Assembly: GCF_001729765.1 (NCBI RefSeq)
Contig: NZ_CP017181.1
Location: 2,542,001 to 2,606,000, forward strand
Direction of reading: 5' to 3'
Source of the DNA: Enterobacter kobei
GTDB taxonomy: Bacteria > Pseudomonadota > Gammaproteobacteria > Enterobacterales > Enterobacteriaceae
DNA length: 64,000 nucleotides
Position 1 is the stretch's first letter; every line of letters starts with the position of its first letter. The position numbers and the translations under genes were made by a program. Below, piece after piece: positions 40,978 through 50,943 of this stretch. The notes under the pieces were generated by a model. The model saw nothing but the letters and a program-made list of their open reading frames with translations. It was not told the origin of the DNA and made no database searches.

Positions 40978-42024
40978 TTACAGCAGCGGTTTTTGTCCGC
41001 GCTGTAGCCAGCGAAGCAGCAGGCGATCTGCGCTTTCCGCTGCACTGTTGGTAAAGCGGTCCATCAGGCGCTTACGCTGGGTGAACCGCACGCCTATCAG
41101 CTCCCTTCCGTCCATCAGGTTGAGCAGCAGATCGTCGCTGGTCCCCACTTCATCTACCAGCCCTTTTTCCTGCGCCTGAATACCGTACCAGTGTTCGCCT
41201 GTCGCGACCTGCTCAATATCCAGCGTTGGGCGCATACGGTGTACGAAATCTTTAAACAGGTGGTGCGTTTCGTTGAGATCCTCACGGAATTTTTGGCGCC
41301 CTTCTTCCGTATTTTCCCCCAGCAGCGTCAGGGTACGTTTGTACTGACCCGCCGTGTGCAGTTCGATATCAATCTCTTTATTCTTCAGAAAACGGTTAAA
41401 GTTTGGGATCTGTGCGACCACGCCGATAGAGCCAATGATGGAGAACGGTGCCGCAACAATTTTGTCCGCCACGCAGGCCATCATATAGCCACCACTTGCC
41501 GCGACTTTATCTACCGCCACGGTAAGCGGGATTTGCTTTTCTCGCAGACGCTGTAGCTGAGAAGCGGCCAGTCCGTAGCCGTGCACAACCCCGCCAGGGC
41601 TTTCAAGACGCACCACCACTTGATCCTGCGGAGTGGCCACGGCCAGAACGGCAGTCACCTCTTCCCGTAGCGAAGCGACTTCATGCGCATCCATACTGCC
41701 TTTAAAATCGAGTACATAGACGCGAGGCTTCGCGTCAGACTGTGGCGTTGCAAGCTTAGCTTTCGCCTTTGCGGCTTTGGCTTCCTGCTTGTGCTTTTTC
41801 TTCTGGGCCTTCAGCCATGCCTTCTGTTGATGGCTATCAAGCAGTGAGAGGGACATGTCTTCCTGCATCTCTTTGTACTGCTCGCTCAGACGGGTAATGC
41901 GTAACTCCCCACGCTGGCGTTTGCGCTGCGTGAGATTGACAATCAGAACGGCAACGACCGCAATGGCAATCACCACCGTCGCGATTTTAGCCAAAAACAA
42001 CCCATATTGAGAAAGTAATTCCAC
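40978..42024 (-). CDS. sohB: SohB, inner-membrane S49-family serine protease
   Basis: 348 aa protease of the SppA/SohB family, with one N-terminal transmembrane helix (VELLSQYGLFLAKIATVVIA) followed by a charged Lys/Gln-rich linker and the protease domain. Nucleophile Ser lies in VDKVAASGGYMM, the general-base Lys in YKRTLTLLGENTEEGRQKF. A multicopy suppressor of HtrA loss in E. coli. GTG 42024 is chosen: AAGGTGG is well spaced before it and it gives the E. coli start ELLS; another GTG at 42033 overlaps that site. Confidence 0.94.
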   Translation of the reverse strand: MELLSQYGLFLAKIATVVIAIAVVAVLIVNLTQRKRQRGELRITRLSEQYKEMQEDMSLSLLDSHQQKAWLKAQKKKHKQEAKAAKAKAKLATPQSDAKPRVYVLDFKGSMDAHEVASLREEVTAVLAVATPQDQVVVRLESPGGVVHGYGLAASQLQRLREKQIPLTVAVDKVAASGGYMMACVADKIVAAPFSIIGSIGVVAQIPNFNRFLKNKEIDIELHTAGQYKRTLTLLGENTEEGRQKFREDLNETHHLFKDFVHRMRPTLDIEQVATGEHWYGIQAQEKGLVDEVGTSDDLLLNLMDGRELIGVRFTQRKRLMDRFTNSAAESADRLLLRWLQRGQKPLL

Positions 42025-42275
42025 GCGTTCCACCTTGATTTAACCACGAATCTTTCACGGCAGTGTACAACAGCCCTGCCTTTGCGTCTCGCCCGTGACA
42101 TTACCTGTGCGAGCCATCTTCAGGAATCCCCGCCCGGTGGTTTAAATATTTGCAAATTGTTAATTTTACAGTAATACGTCCTGTAGACTGATTGAATTCT
42201 CACGCTAATTCGGGCATAAAGCCGAAAAGTCATTATGAAGGCGCCATTGAGTCACCGTGCGCCTGAGGAGTCACC

Positions 42276-43037
42276 GTGCACTATCAACCGCAAAAAAACC
42301 TGCTGCAGAACCGGATCATTCTTGTCACCGGTGCCAGCGCGGGTATTGGTCGCGAAGCGGCCCTGACGTATGCTGAATATGGCGCGAGCGTTATTCTGAT
42401 CGGTCGCAACGAAGAAAAACTCAAAGGTGTCGCTCAGGAAATTGAAGCGGCAGGTGGCATACCGGCCCCCTGGTATACTCTTGATTTACTGACCTGTACG
42501 CCAGCGGTATGTCAGGAATTAGCCCAACGTATCAGCACCCATTATCCACGTCTGGACGGTGTGCTGCATAACGCCGGGTTGTTAGGCGAAGTTCGTCCAA
42601 TGGATGAGCAGGATCCTGATATCTGGCAGCAGGTCATGCAGGTTAACGTCAACGGCACCTTTTTCCTCACCCAGGCCTTACTTCCTTTATTACTCAAATC
42701 CGAGTCAGGCTCTCTGGTCTTTACCTCTTCCAGCGTAGGCCGTGAGGGGCGCGCAAACTGGGGGGCATATGCTGTCTCTAAATTTGCGACCGAAGGTATG
42801 ATGCAGGTGCTGGCGGAGGAATATCAGAGCCGCCATCTGCGCGTAAACTGCATTAATCCGGGCGGAACACGCACCAAAATGCGCGCCAGCGCGTTCCCGA
42901 CAGAAGATCCGCAGAAGCTGAAAACCCCGGCCGATATTATGCCACTCTATCTCTGGCTAATGGGCGACGACAGCCGTCGCAAAACCGGAATGACTTTTGA
43001 TGCCCAACCGGGCCGTAAACCGGGGATTTCGCAATGA
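42276..43037 (+). CDS. yciK: YciK, short-chain dehydrogenase/reductase
   Basis: 253 aa classical SDR: TGASAGIG (18-25) for NAD(P) binding, the HNAG motif, catalytic Ser in VFTSSSVGR and Tyr/Lys in YAVSKFATEG. Physiological substrate unknown. GTG 42276 start with GAGGAG upstream. The stop overlaps the btuR start by four bases (ATGA), as in E. coli. Confidence 0.95.
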   Translation: MHYQPQKNLLQNRIILVTGASAGIGREAALTYAEYGASVILIGRNEEKLKGVAQEIEAAGGIPAPWYTLDLLTCTPAVCQELAQRISTHYPRLDGVLHNAGLLGEVRPMDEQDPDIWQQVMQVNVNGTFFLTQALLPLLLKSESGSLVFTSSSVGREGRANWGAYAVSKFATEGMMQVLAEEYQSRHLRVNCINPGGTRTKMRASAFPTEDPQKLKTPADIMPLYLWLMGDDSRRKTGMTFDAQPGRKPGISQ

Positions 43038-43624
43038 GTGAAGAACGTCACCAGCAGCGCCAGCAGCGTCTGAAAGAACAGGTTGATGCGCGCATTGCGT
43101 CAGCCCAGGACGAGCGAGGGATCGTCATCGTATTTACCGGCAACGGCAAAGGCAAAACCACCGCCGCGTTCGGCACCGCCACCCGCGCCGTCGGGCACGG
43201 GCAAAAAGTGGGCGTAATCCAGTTTATCAAAGGCGAATGGCCCAATGGGGAGCGCAATTTGCTGGAACCTCACGGCGTTGAGTTTCAGGTGATGGCAACC
43301 GGTTTTACGTGGGACACGCAGAACCGGGAAACCGACACCGCAGCCTGCCTTGCTGTCTGGGAGCACGCCAAAAGAATGCTGGCCGATCCGACGTTCAATA
43401 TGGTGCTACTGGACGAGATCACCTATATGGTCGCCTACGACTACCTGCCGCTGAATGCCGTGCTGGATGCACTGAAAAACCGCCCTGCACATCAGACGGT
43501 AATCGTCACGGGTCGTGGGTGTCATCGGGATATTCTGGAACTGGCAGATACCGTCAGCGAGCTGCGTCCGGTCAAGCATGCATTTGATGCAGGTATCAAA
43601 GCGCAGCCTGGGATTGATTACTAA
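43034..43624 (+). CDS. btuR: Corrinoid adenosyltransferase BtuR (CobA type)
   Basis: Adenosylates cobalamin and precursors using ATP, for coenzyme B12 formation and scavenging. 196 aa. P-loop GNGKGKTT near residues 36-43, and the conserved LLDEITYM and TGRGCHRDILELADTVSE blocks. Translationally coupled to yciK. A terminator shared with convergent rluB follows. Confidence 0.96.
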   Translation: MSEERHQQRQQRLKEQVDARIASAQDERGIVIVFTGNGKGKTTAAFGTATRAVGHGQKVGVIQFIKGEWPNGERNLLEPHGVEFQVMATGFTWDTQNRETDTAACLAVWEHAKRMLADPTFNMVLLDEITYMVAYDYLPLNAVLDALKNRPAHQTVIVTGRGCHRDILELADTVSELRPVKHAFDAGIKAQPGIDY

Positions 43625-43629
43625 AGAAA

Positions 43630-43655
43630 AAAGCCCGGTGCGTTCACCGGGCTTT
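43630..43655. terminator. Bidirectional terminator between btuR and rluB
   Basis: Perfect 11-base stem (AAAGCCCGGTG at 43630-43640, complement at 43645-43655) with loop CGTT and flanking A/T runs, between convergent genes. Confidence 0.85.
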
Positions 43656-43659
43656 AAGA

Positions 43660-44538
43660 TTAACCGTTGTTATTCCGGCTGCCAGAGCGACGGTTGCTGC
43701 TGTTCACCTGGCTATGGCGTTTCACCGCACGACGGATCTGGTTCGCCTTCATACGACGACGATCTTTCTCCACCGCCACTTTTGAGGTGGTTTCCGGCGT
43801 TAGCCCCACCAGCTCGCGCAGATAGTTGGTCTGGGTCAGATCCAGTTCGGTATAGCCGCCACGCGGCAGACCTTTTGGCAGCAGAATGTCACCGTAACGA
43901 ACGCGAATCAGGCGGCTAACCTGAACCCCTACCGCTTCCCACAGACGACGCACCTCGCGGTTACGCCCCTCTGTCAGGGTGACGTTGTACCACTGGTTAA
44001 TGCCTTCACCACCGGTAAATTTGATGGTTTTAAACGCTGCAGGACCGTCTTCCAGCTGAACGCCACGCGACAGGTCGCGCAGTTTATTTTCATCAACCTG
44101 GCCGAAGACACGCACGGCATATTCACGTTCCACTTCACGGCTTGGGTGCATCAGACGGTTTGCCAGCTCACCGTCGGTGGTAAACAGCAGCAGGCCGCAG
44201 GTGTTAACGTCCAGACGACCCACGGCAATCCAGCGCGCACCTCGCAGTTTAGGCAGACGGTCAAACACCGTCGGGCGACCTTCCGGGTCGTTGCGGGTAC
44301 ACAGCTCGCCTTCCGGCTTATAGTAAGCCAGCACGCGGCAAATCTGTTCAGCAGACTCTTTCACGGAGATAAGATGACCGTCGATGCGGATCTTAAGCCC
44401 CGGTACGATTTCTACGCGGTCACCCAGCGTGGCGATTTTACCGTCCACACTCACGCGGCCCGCTTCAATAATGGCTTCGATTTCACGGCGCGAACCGTGG
44501 CCGGCGCGCGCCAGCACTTTCTGTAACTTCTCGCTCAT
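43660..44538 (-). CDS. rluB: 23S rRNA pseudouridine(2605) synthase RluB
   Basis: 292 aa enzyme of the RsuA family. N-terminal S4 RNA-binding domain ([20 protein letters not shown]), catalytic Asp110 in [12 protein letters not shown], then the pseudouridine synthase fold and a basic, low-complexity tail ([10 protein letters not shown]) like that of other enteric RluB proteins. Modifies U2605 of 23S rRNA. Confidence 0.96.
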   Translation of the reverse strand: MSEKLQKVLARAGHGSRREIEAIIEAGRVSVDGKIATLGDRVEIVPGLKIRIDGHLISVKESAEQICRVLAYYKPEGELCTRNDPEGRPTVFDRLPKLRGARWIAVGRLDVNTCGLLLFTTDGELANRLMHPSREVEREYAVRVFGQVDENKLRDLSRGVQLEDGPAAFKTIKFTGGEGINQWYNVTLTEGRNREVRRLWEAVGVQVSRLIRVRYGDILLPKGLPRGGYTELDLTQTNYLRELVGLTPETTSKVAVEKDRRRMKANQIRRAVKRHSQVNSSNRRSGSRNNNG

Positions 44539-44634
44539 TGAGCTTCCTCAGGTGTCGCCTTCACAGGCGTCGAATCAGGTCAAAAGAGGGCCTGGCCCTG
44601 CTTTGATGGCCGCGTAGTATATCTGCTTACACCT

Positions 44635-45255
44635 CTACAAGAAAGGCTTAACATCGCCCACGCCTTCACGAATCACTTCTGGCGCATCTTCGGTTAAGTC
44701 GACCACGGTGGTCGGTTGCTGACCAAGATAGCCGCCGTGAATAATCAGCTCAACCACCTTCTCCAGACGATCTTTGATCTCTTCCGGGTCGGACTCGGTA
44801 AACTCACTTCCCGGCAGCATCAGCGAAGTCGAGAGCATCGGTTCGCCGAGGGTTTCCAGCAGTGCCTGCGCAATCGGGTTGGACGGCACGCGCATCCCGA
44901 TGGTTTTCCGTTTTTCCTGCAACAGGCGGCGCGGAACCTCTTTCGTCCCTTTCAGGATGAAGGTGTAGTTACCCGGCGTGTTGTTTTTAATCAGGCGAAA
45001 CGCCACGTTATCAACATACGCATAGGTCGACAGCTCAGAGAGATCGCGACACATCAGCGTAAAGTTATGGCCGTCCGGAAGCTGGCGAATACGGCAGATA
45101 CGCTCCATCGCCCCTTTGTCTTCAATTTTGCAGCCCAGCGCGTAGCCAGAATCGGTCGGGTAAACAATCACGCCGCCTTTGCGGACGATCTCCACGGCCT
45201 GATTGATCAGACGTGGCTGCGGGTTATCCGGATGAATATAGAAAAACTGACTCAT
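44635..45255 (-). CDS. yciO: YciO, Sua5/YrdC/TsaC-family protein
   Basis: 206 aa, a single YrdC-like domain (GGVIVYPTDSGYALGCKI; KTIGMRVPSNPIAQALLE). TsaC relatives make threonylcarbamoyl-AMP for tRNA t6A; YciO is a divergent paralogue whose role is not settled. Its start overlaps the end of the rnm gene by four bases, so they are co-translated. Confidence 0.94.
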   Translation of the reverse strand: MSQFFYIHPDNPQPRLINQAVEIVRKGGVIVYPTDSGYALGCKIEDKGAMERICRIRQLPDGHNFTLMCRDLSELSTYAYVDNVAFRLIKNNTPGNYTFILKGTKEVPRRLLQEKRKTIGMRVPSNPIAQALLETLGEPMLSTSLMLPGSEFTESDPEEIKDRLEKVVELIIHGGYLGQQPTTVVDLTEDAPEVIREGVGDVKPFL

Positions 45256-46133
45256 ACTTCCCTCTCTTCAATTTGCTGCGGATGTTCCCAGAGCTGCCAG
45301 ACCGGCTCAACGCCTGCCGGTAACCAAAGCTTGCGCCCCAGTTCAATCCACGCGCAGGGCTGATGGAAATCAGAGCCCTGCGACCCTGACAGGCCGAACT
45401 GGCGAGCATAAGTCGCAAGCTGCGCACGCTCATTGGGTGCCTGCTGACACTGGGCGACTTCCATCGCCTCGCCACCGCATTCAGCAAAGTGTGCCAGCAG
45501 TCTTTTCAGCCATTTAGCAGAAAGATTATACCGCCCCGGATGGGCCAGCACGACCTTACCGCCAGAATGATGAATCACATCAATAGCTTGTTTTATTGTA
45601 CACCACTGTGGCGGAACGTATCCGGTTTTCCCGCGCGCCAGATACTTTTTAAAAACATCCGCCATGGTCGTTGCCTTGCCCGCTTCAACCAGAAAACGGG
45701 CGAAATGACCGCGCGTGACTGCCCCACCGTTCGCGAGCGCTTGTGCCCCTTCCAGCGCGCCCGGAATATGCGCCTTTTCCAGACGCTCGCCGATCATCTC
45801 CGCTCGCTGGTTGCGGCGCGTTTTTTGTTCTTGCAAAAACGTTACAAGTGCCGGATGTTCTATATCGATGTTCAGACCAACGATATGAATTTCATGGTTT
45901 TCCCAGACGGTTGAGATCTCGACCCCGGTGACCAGATTCAGCGCCAGCCCGCTGCGGGCAATCTCAGCGCGCGCTGCCGGAATGGCATCAGTGGTATCGT
46001 GATCGGTTATCGCCAGCGTGCCGACGCGCATCTCAACCGCGCGATGAACCAGAGCTTCGGGTGTCAGCAGACCATCAGAAGCCTGCGTATGGCTGTGTAA
46101 ATCATAAATAATGGCGTAGGTGGTATCGCTCAA
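45252..46133 (-). CDS. rnm: RNase AM (YciV/TrpH), PHP-domain 5'-3' exoribonuclease
   Basis: 293 aa PHP-domain metallo-enzyme; metal ligands in YDLHSHTQASDG and ITDHDTTDA, then HPGRYN and QGSDFHQP. In E. coli it trims 5' ends of rRNAs and degrades short RNAs. The start is taken as TTG 46133 with GGAAG five bases upstream, which gives the E. coli length of 293. An ATG at 46145 in the same frame is the alternative, with a weaker ribosome-binding site. Divergent from the trp operon. Confidence 0.9.
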   Translation of the reverse strand: MSDTTYAIIYDLHSHTQASDGLLTPEALVHRAVEMRVGTLAITDHDTTDAIPAARAEIARSGLALNLVTGVEISTVWENHEIHIVGLNIDIEHPALVTFLQEQKTRRNQRAEMIGERLEKAHIPGALEGAQALANGGAVTRGHFARFLVEAGKATTMADVFKKYLARGKTGYVPPQWCTIKQAIDVIHHSGGKVVLAHPGRYNLSAKWLKRLLAHFAECGGEAMEVAQCQQAPNERAQLATYARQFGLSGSQGSDFHQPCAWIELGRKLWLPAGVEPVWQLWEHPQQIEEREV

Positions 46134-46209
46134 AGCACTTCCCATAACAGGTTGGAGACATCCGAAACCGCCATGATACCGACTTAACGCGAAATTCTGA
46201 AATCAAGGG

Positions 46210-46244
46210 TTGACAACTCGCCACCGAACTAGTTAACTAGTACG
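46210..46244 (+). promoter_or_regulatory. trp promoter and TrpR operator
   Basis: TTGACA at 46210-46215 and TTAACT at 46233-46238 are separated by 17 bases. The TrpR operator overlaps the -10: a 14-base perfect palindrome ACTAGTTAACTAGT at 46228-46241 inside CGAACTAGTTAACTAGTACG. This is the enteric trp control region almost unchanged. Confidence 0.95.
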
Positions 46245-46272
46245 AAAGTTCACACGAGAAAGGTATCTGAAA

Positions 46273-46317
46273 ATGACAGCACATTTCACTCTGCACGGTT
46301 GGTGGCGCACTTCCTGA
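46273..46317 (+). CDS. trpL: trp operon leader peptide TrpL
   Basis: 14-residue leader MTAHFTLHGWWRTS with tandem Trp codons, read by a stalled or moving ribosome to set the attenuator. The E. coli peptide is [14 protein letters not shown], so the GWWRTS end is conserved while the N-terminal half differs. It lies 35 bases downstream of the -10 box. Confidence 0.95.
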   Translation: MTAHFTLHGWWRTS

Positions 46318-46361
46318 TTTTCGGGCAGTGTCACGCGTCTGCGAAATGCAAACAGATACCC

Positions 46362-46388
46362 AGCCCGCTACCCAGCGGGTTTTTTTTT
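46362..46388 (+). terminator. trp attenuator terminator
   Basis: Hairpin CCCGCT-ACCC-AGCGGG (46364-46379) followed by nine Ts, 44 bases after the trpL stop. Alternative pairing with upstream leader segments decides read-through into trpE. The stem is shorter than the GC-rich E. coli one, but a G-U and an A-U pair can extend it. Confidence 0.9.
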
Positions 46389-46413
46389 GAACAGAATAAA
46401 TGAGAACAACAAC

Positions 46414-47976
46414 ATGCAAACAGCCAAACCCCATCTCGACCTGCTGACCTGCGAGGCGGCCTATCGCCACAACCCGACCGCGCTGTTTCATCAGGTGTGC
46501 GGCGCACGTCCGGCAACGCTGCTGCTGGAGTCTGCAGATATCGACAGCAAGGACGATCTTAAAAGCCTGTTGCTGGTTGACAGCGCACTGCGCATTACCG
46601 CGTTAGGTGACACTGTCACCATCAAGGCACTTTCTGACAATGGCGCATCGCTGCTGCCGCTGCTCGATGCTGCCCTGCCTGCGGGCATCGAGAATAAACG
46701 TCACCCGGACCAGCGAATTCTGCATTTTCCTCCGGTAAGCCAGCTGCTGGACGAAGATGCCCGCCTCTGCTCGCTGTCCGTTTTCGACGCCTTCCGCCTG
46801 CTGCAAAATCTGGTCACCGTGCCGGAAGATGAGCGTGAAGCGATGTTCTTCGGCGGGCTGTTTGCATATGACCTGGTCGCCGGGTTTGAAGATTTGCCGG
46901 AAACCGAGCAGGGTAACCGCTGCCCGGATTACTGCTTCTATCTGGCCGAGACCCTGCTGGTGATCGACCATCAGAAAAAATACACCCGCATCCAGGCCAG
47001 CCTGTTCACACCGTCCGCGGCTGAGAAAGAGCGCCTCGAAAATCGCATCGCTCAACTCCAGCAGCAAATGACGGAGGCGCCCCCTGCGCTGCCGGTACAT
47101 CGCGTCGAGCAGATGACGTGTGAGGTTAACCAGACCGACGATCAGTACGGGGCCGTGGTTCGCCAGATGCAAAAAGCGATTCGCGCCGGGGAAATTTTCC
47201 AGGTAGTGCCTTCCCGTCGTTTCTCTCTGCCCTGCCCGTCGCCGCTGGCAGCGTACGATGTGCTGAAAAAGAGTAACCCGAGCCCTTACATGTTCTTTAT
47301 GCAGGACAATGATTTCACTCTGTTTGGTGCGTCACCGGAAAGCTCCCTGAAATACGACGCTACAAGCCGCCAGATTGAGATCTACCCAATTGCAGGCACC
47401 CGCCCCCGCGGCCGTCGTGCCGACGGTTCACTGGATCGCGATCTCGACAGCCGCATTGAACTGGAAATGCGTACTGACCACAAAGAGCTCTCCGAGCATC
47501 TGATGCTGGTTGACCTGGCGCGTAACGACCTTGCGCGTATTTGCACGCCGGGTAGCCGTTACGTGGCTGATCTGACCAAAGTCGACCGTTATTCCTTCGT
47601 CATGCATCTGGTCTCCCGCGTGGTGGGTGAACTGCGCAGCGACCTCGATGTGCTGCACGCCTATCGGGCCTGCATGAACATGGGCACCCTGAGCGGCGCG
47701 CCGAAAGTGCGTGCGATGCAGTTGATTGCCGCCGCCGAAGGTCGTCGTCGCGGCAGCTACGGCGGCGCGGTGGGTTACTTCACCGCCCACGGCGATCTCG
47801 ATACCTGCATCGTGATCCGCTCTGCCTACGTTGAAGACGGAATTGCCACCATCCAGGCCGGCGCCGGGATTGTTCTCGACTCTGTTCCGCAGTCTGAAGC
47901 TGACGAAACCCGCAGTAAGGCTCGCGCGGTATTGCGCGCCATTGCTACCGCACATCATGCACAGGAGATTTTCTGA
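46414..47976 (+). CDS. trpE: Anthranilate synthase component I
   Basis: Converts chorismate (with ammonia from TrpG) to anthranilate. 520 aa, the E. coli length. The feedback-inhibition motif LLLES (tryptophan site) is near the N-terminus, and the chorismate-binding core has [33 protein letters not shown] and [14 protein letters not shown]. The start is ATG 46414 ([13 protein letters not shown]). The stop overlaps the trpGD start by one base (TGATG), coupling translation. Confidence 0.97.
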   Translation: MQTAKPHLDLLTCEAAYRHNPTALFHQVCGARPATLLLESADIDSKDDLKSLLLVDSALRITALGDTVTIKALSDNGASLLPLLDAALPAGIENKRHPDQRILHFPPVSQLLDEDARLCSLSVFDAFRLLQNLVTVPEDEREAMFFGGLFAYDLVAGFEDLPETEQGNRCPDYCFYLAETLLVIDHQKKYTRIQASLFTPSAAEKERLENRIAQLQQQMTEAPPALPVHRVEQMTCEVNQTDDQYGAVVRQMQKAIRAGEIFQVVPSRRFSLPCPSPLAAYDVLKKSNPSPYMFFMQDNDFTLFGASPESSLKYDATSRQIEIYPIAGTRPRGRRADGSLDRDLDSRIELEMRTDHKELSEHLMLVDLARNDLARICTPGSRYVADLTKVDRYSFVMHLVSRVVGELRSDLDVLHAYRACMNMGTLSGAPKVRAMQLIAAAEGRRRGSYGGAVGYFTAHGDLDTCIVIRSAYVEDGIATIQAGAGIVLDSVPQSEADETRSKARAVLRAIATAHHAQEIF

Positions 47977-49571
47977 TGGCTGACATTCTGCTGCTCGATA
48001 ATATCGACTCCTTTACCTATAACCTGGCAGATCAGCTGCGTGCGAATGGCCATAACGTCGTTATTTACCGCAACCACGTACCGGCGCAGACCCTGATTGA
48101 CCGTCTGGCGACCATGCAAAACCCGGTGCTGATGCTCTCCCCGGGTCCGGGCGCGCCAAGCGAAGCAGGCTGTATGCCGGAGCTGCTGACCCGCATGCGC
48201 GGCAAGCTACCGATTATCGGCATCTGCCTCGGTCACCAGGCGATCGTTGAAGCCTACGGCGGCTATGTCGGCCAGGCGGGCGAGATCCTGCACGGTAAAG
48301 CCTCCAGCATTGAACATGACGGCCAGGCGATGTTTGCCGGGTTACCGAATCCACTTCCGGTTGCGCGCTATCACTCGCTGGTCGGGAGTAATATTCCCGC
48401 CGGGCTGACGATTAATGCCTCGTTTGAAGGGATGGTGATGGCGGTACGTCACGACGCGGATCGCGTCTGCGGCATGCAGTTCCACCCGGAATCGATCCTG
48501 ACATCACACGGTGCTCGTCTGCTGGAGCAGACCCTCGACTGGGCGCTACAGAAGCTGGAGCAGACCAATACCCTGCAACCGATTCTGGAGAAACTGTACC
48601 AGGCGCAGACCCTTAGCCAGCAGGAGAGCCACCAGCTCTTCTCCGCTGTAGTGCGTGGCGAGCTGAAGCCTGAACAGCTGGCCGCGGCGCTGGTGAGCAT
48701 GAAAGTGCGCGGCGAAAGCCCGCAGGAGATCGCCGGTGCCGCCACGGCCCTGCTGGAAAATGCCGCCCCGTTCCCGCGCCCGGACTATCCGTTTGCCGAT
48801 ATCGTCGGCACCGGCGGCGACGGCAGCAACAGTATCAATATTTCGACTGCCAGCGCCTTTGTGGCGGCGGCATGCGGGATGAAGGTGGCGAAACACGGTA
48901 ATCGCAGCGTTTCCAGTCGGTCTGGCTCCTCCGATCTGCTGGCCGCGTTCGGTATTAACCTCGACATGAATGCCGAACGTTCCCGAGAAGCGCTGGATGA
49001 CCTGGGCGTCTGCTTCCTGTTCGCGCCGAAGTACCACACCGGTTTCCGCCATGCGATGCCGGTGCGCCAGCAGCTTAAAACCCGCACGCTCTTTAACGTG
49101 CTCGGTCCGCTGATTAACCCGGCCCATCCGCCGCTGGCATTGATTGGCGTATACAGCCCTGAGCTGGTCCTGCCGATTGCCGAGACGCTGCGCGTCCTGG
49201 GTTACCAGCGTGCCGCCGTGGTACACAGCGGCGGTATGGATGAAGTTTCTCTCCACGCACCGACGCTTGTGGCCGAGCTGAACAACGGCGAAGTGCTTAG
49301 CTATCAGCTCGAGGCGTCTGATTTCGGCTTAACACCCTATCATCAGGACGCGCTGGCGGGCGGCACGCCGGAAGAAAACCGTGACATTCTGACGCGCTTA
49401 CTACAAGGTAAAGGTGAGGCCGCGCATGAGGCCGCCGTGGCAGCCAACGTCGCCATGCTGATGCGTTTGCACGGTGAGGAAGACCTGAAGGCTAACGCCC
49501 AAAAAGTTCTGGATGTACTGCGCTCCGGTGCAGCTTACGATCGCGTTACCGCACTTGCGGCAAGAGGGTAA
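47976..49571 (+). CDS. trpGD: Anthranilate synthase component II fused to anthranilate phosphoribosyltransferase
   Basis: Bifunctional 531 aa protein typical of enterics (E. coli trpD). Residues 1-195 are a class-I glutamine amidotransferase with nucleophile Cys in GICLGHQAI and His/Glu in FHPESI. From about 200 on is the phosphoribosyltransferase ([28 protein letters not shown]). It supplies ammonia to TrpE and then makes phosphoribosylanthranilate. Confidence 0.97.
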   Translation: MADILLLDNIDSFTYNLADQLRANGHNVVIYRNHVPAQTLIDRLATMQNPVLMLSPGPGAPSEAGCMPELLTRMRGKLPIIGICLGHQAIVEAYGGYVGQAGEILHGKASSIEHDGQAMFAGLPNPLPVARYHSLVGSNIPAGLTINASFEGMVMAVRHDADRVCGMQFHPESILTSHGARLLEQTLDWALQKLEQTNTLQPILEKLYQAQTLSQQESHQLFSAVVRGELKPEQLAAALVSMKVRGESPQEIAGAATALLENAAPFPRPDYPFADIVGTGGDGSNSINISTASAFVAAACGMKVAKHGNRSVSSRSGSSDLLAAFGINLDMNAERSREALDDLGVCFLFAPKYHTGFRHAMPVRQQLKTRTLFNVLGPLINPAHPPLALIGVYSPELVLPIAETLRVLGYQRAAVVHSGGMDEVSLHAPTLVAELNNGEVLSYQLEASDFGLTPYHQDALAGGTPEENRDILTRLLQGKGEAAHEAAVAANVAMLMRLHGEEDLKANAQKVLDVLRSGAAYDRVTALAARG

Positions 49572-49574
49572 AGA

Positions 49575-50933
49575 ATGCAGACCGTTTTAGCGAAAATCGT
49601 TGCCGATAAGGCCATCTGGGTGGAAGCCCGCAAAGCAGAGCAGCCGCTTGCCAGTTTCCAGAATGATGTTGTTCCCAGCAGCCGTCGTTTCTATGACGCC
49701 CTGCAGGGCGCACGCACCGCCTTTATTTTGGAGTGCAAAAAGGCCTCTCCGTCAAAAGGCGTTATTCGTGACGATTTCGACCCGGCGCGTATCGCCGGTA
49801 TTTATAAGCATCATGCGTCCGCCATCTCCGTGCTGACGGATGAGAAATATTTCCAGGGCAGCTTCGATTTTCTGCCCATCGTCAGCGGCATCGCGCCGCA
49901 GCCGATCCTGTGCAAAGACTTTATTATCGACCCGTATCAGATCTGGCTTGCGCGTTTTTACCAGGCTGACGCCTGCCTGCTAATGCTCTCGGTACTCGAC
50001 GACGAGCAGTATCGCCAGCTGTCTGCCGTAGCGCACAGTCTGAACATGGGCGTGCTGACCGAGGTAAGTAATGAAGAAGAACTGGAGCGCGCCATCGCGC
50101 TGGAAGCCAAAGTGGTCGGCATTAACAACCGCGATCTTCGCGACCTGTCGATTGACCTGAACCGTACGCGCCAGCTTGCGCCGCGTCTGGGTTCTGGCGT
50201 CACGGTAATCAGCGAATCCGGCATTAACAGCTACGCTCAGGTGCGCGAGCTGAGCCACTTCGCCAACGGTTTCCTGATTGGTTCCGCCATGATGGAACAT
50301 GACGACCTTAACGCCGCGGTACGTCGCGTCCTGCTCGGTGAAAACAAAGTGTGTGGCTTAACTCGCGAACAGGATGCCCTGGCCGCGTATGACGCGGGGG
50401 CCATTTACGGCGGCCTGATCTTTGTTGACGCCTCGCCTCGTGCCGTCAGTGAGGAACAGGCGCGCAATGTGATCGCAGCAGCGCCACTTAGCTATGTGGG
50501 CGTGTTCCGTAATGCGGATATCGCAGACGTCGTGGCAAAAGCCGAAACGTTATCCCTGAGTGCGGTGCAACTGCATGGCGATGAGGATCAAGCCTACATC
50601 GATAAGCTGCGTGCAGACCTCGCCCCTCAGGTGCAGATCTGGAAAGCACAAAGCGTGGGTACCACCCTGCCCGCACGTAACCTGAATCATGTTGATAAAT
50701 ATGTGCTCGACAACGGCCAGGGCGGTACGGGTCAGCGTTTTGACTGGTCACTGCTAAATGGCGAAAAGCTGGACAACGTCCTGCTGGCGGGTGGATTAAG
50801 CCCGGATAACTGCGTGGAAGCCGCCAAAGCGGGCTGCGCAGGCCTCGATTTCAATTCAGGCGTAGAGTCACAACCGGGTATTAAAGATGCCAGCAAACTG
50901 GCCTCGGTTTTTAACACTCTGCGTGCATATTAA
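49575..50933 (+). CDS. trpCF: Indole-3-glycerol-phosphate synthase / phosphoribosylanthranilate isomerase
   Basis: Bifunctional 452 aa protein (E. coli trpC) built of two TIM barrels. The N-terminal IGPS has [15 protein letters not shown] and [12 protein letters not shown]; the C-terminal PRAI starts near residue 257 with [11 protein letters not shown] and ends with [14 protein letters not shown]. It starts three bases after the trpGD stop. Confidence 0.97.
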   Translation: MQTVLAKIVADKAIWVEARKAEQPLASFQNDVVPSSRRFYDALQGARTAFILECKKASPSKGVIRDDFDPARIAGIYKHHASAISVLTDEKYFQGSFDFLPIVSGIAPQPILCKDFIIDPYQIWLARFYQADACLLMLSVLDDEQYRQLSAVAHSLNMGVLTEVSNEEELERAIALEAKVVGINNRDLRDLSIDLNRTRQLAPRLGSGVTVISESGINSYAQVRELSHFANGFLIGSAMMEHDDLNAAVRRVLLGENKVCGLTREQDALAAYDAGAIYGGLIFVDASPRAVSEEQARNVIAAAPLSYVGVFRNADIADVVAKAETLSLSAVQLHGDEDQAYIDKLRADLAPQVQIWKAQSVGTTLPARNLNHVDKYVLDNGQGGTGQRFDWSLLNGEKLDNVLLAGGLSPDNCVEAAKAGCAGLDFNSGVESQPGIKDASKLASVFNTLRAY

Positions 50934-50943
50934 GGAAGAGAAG

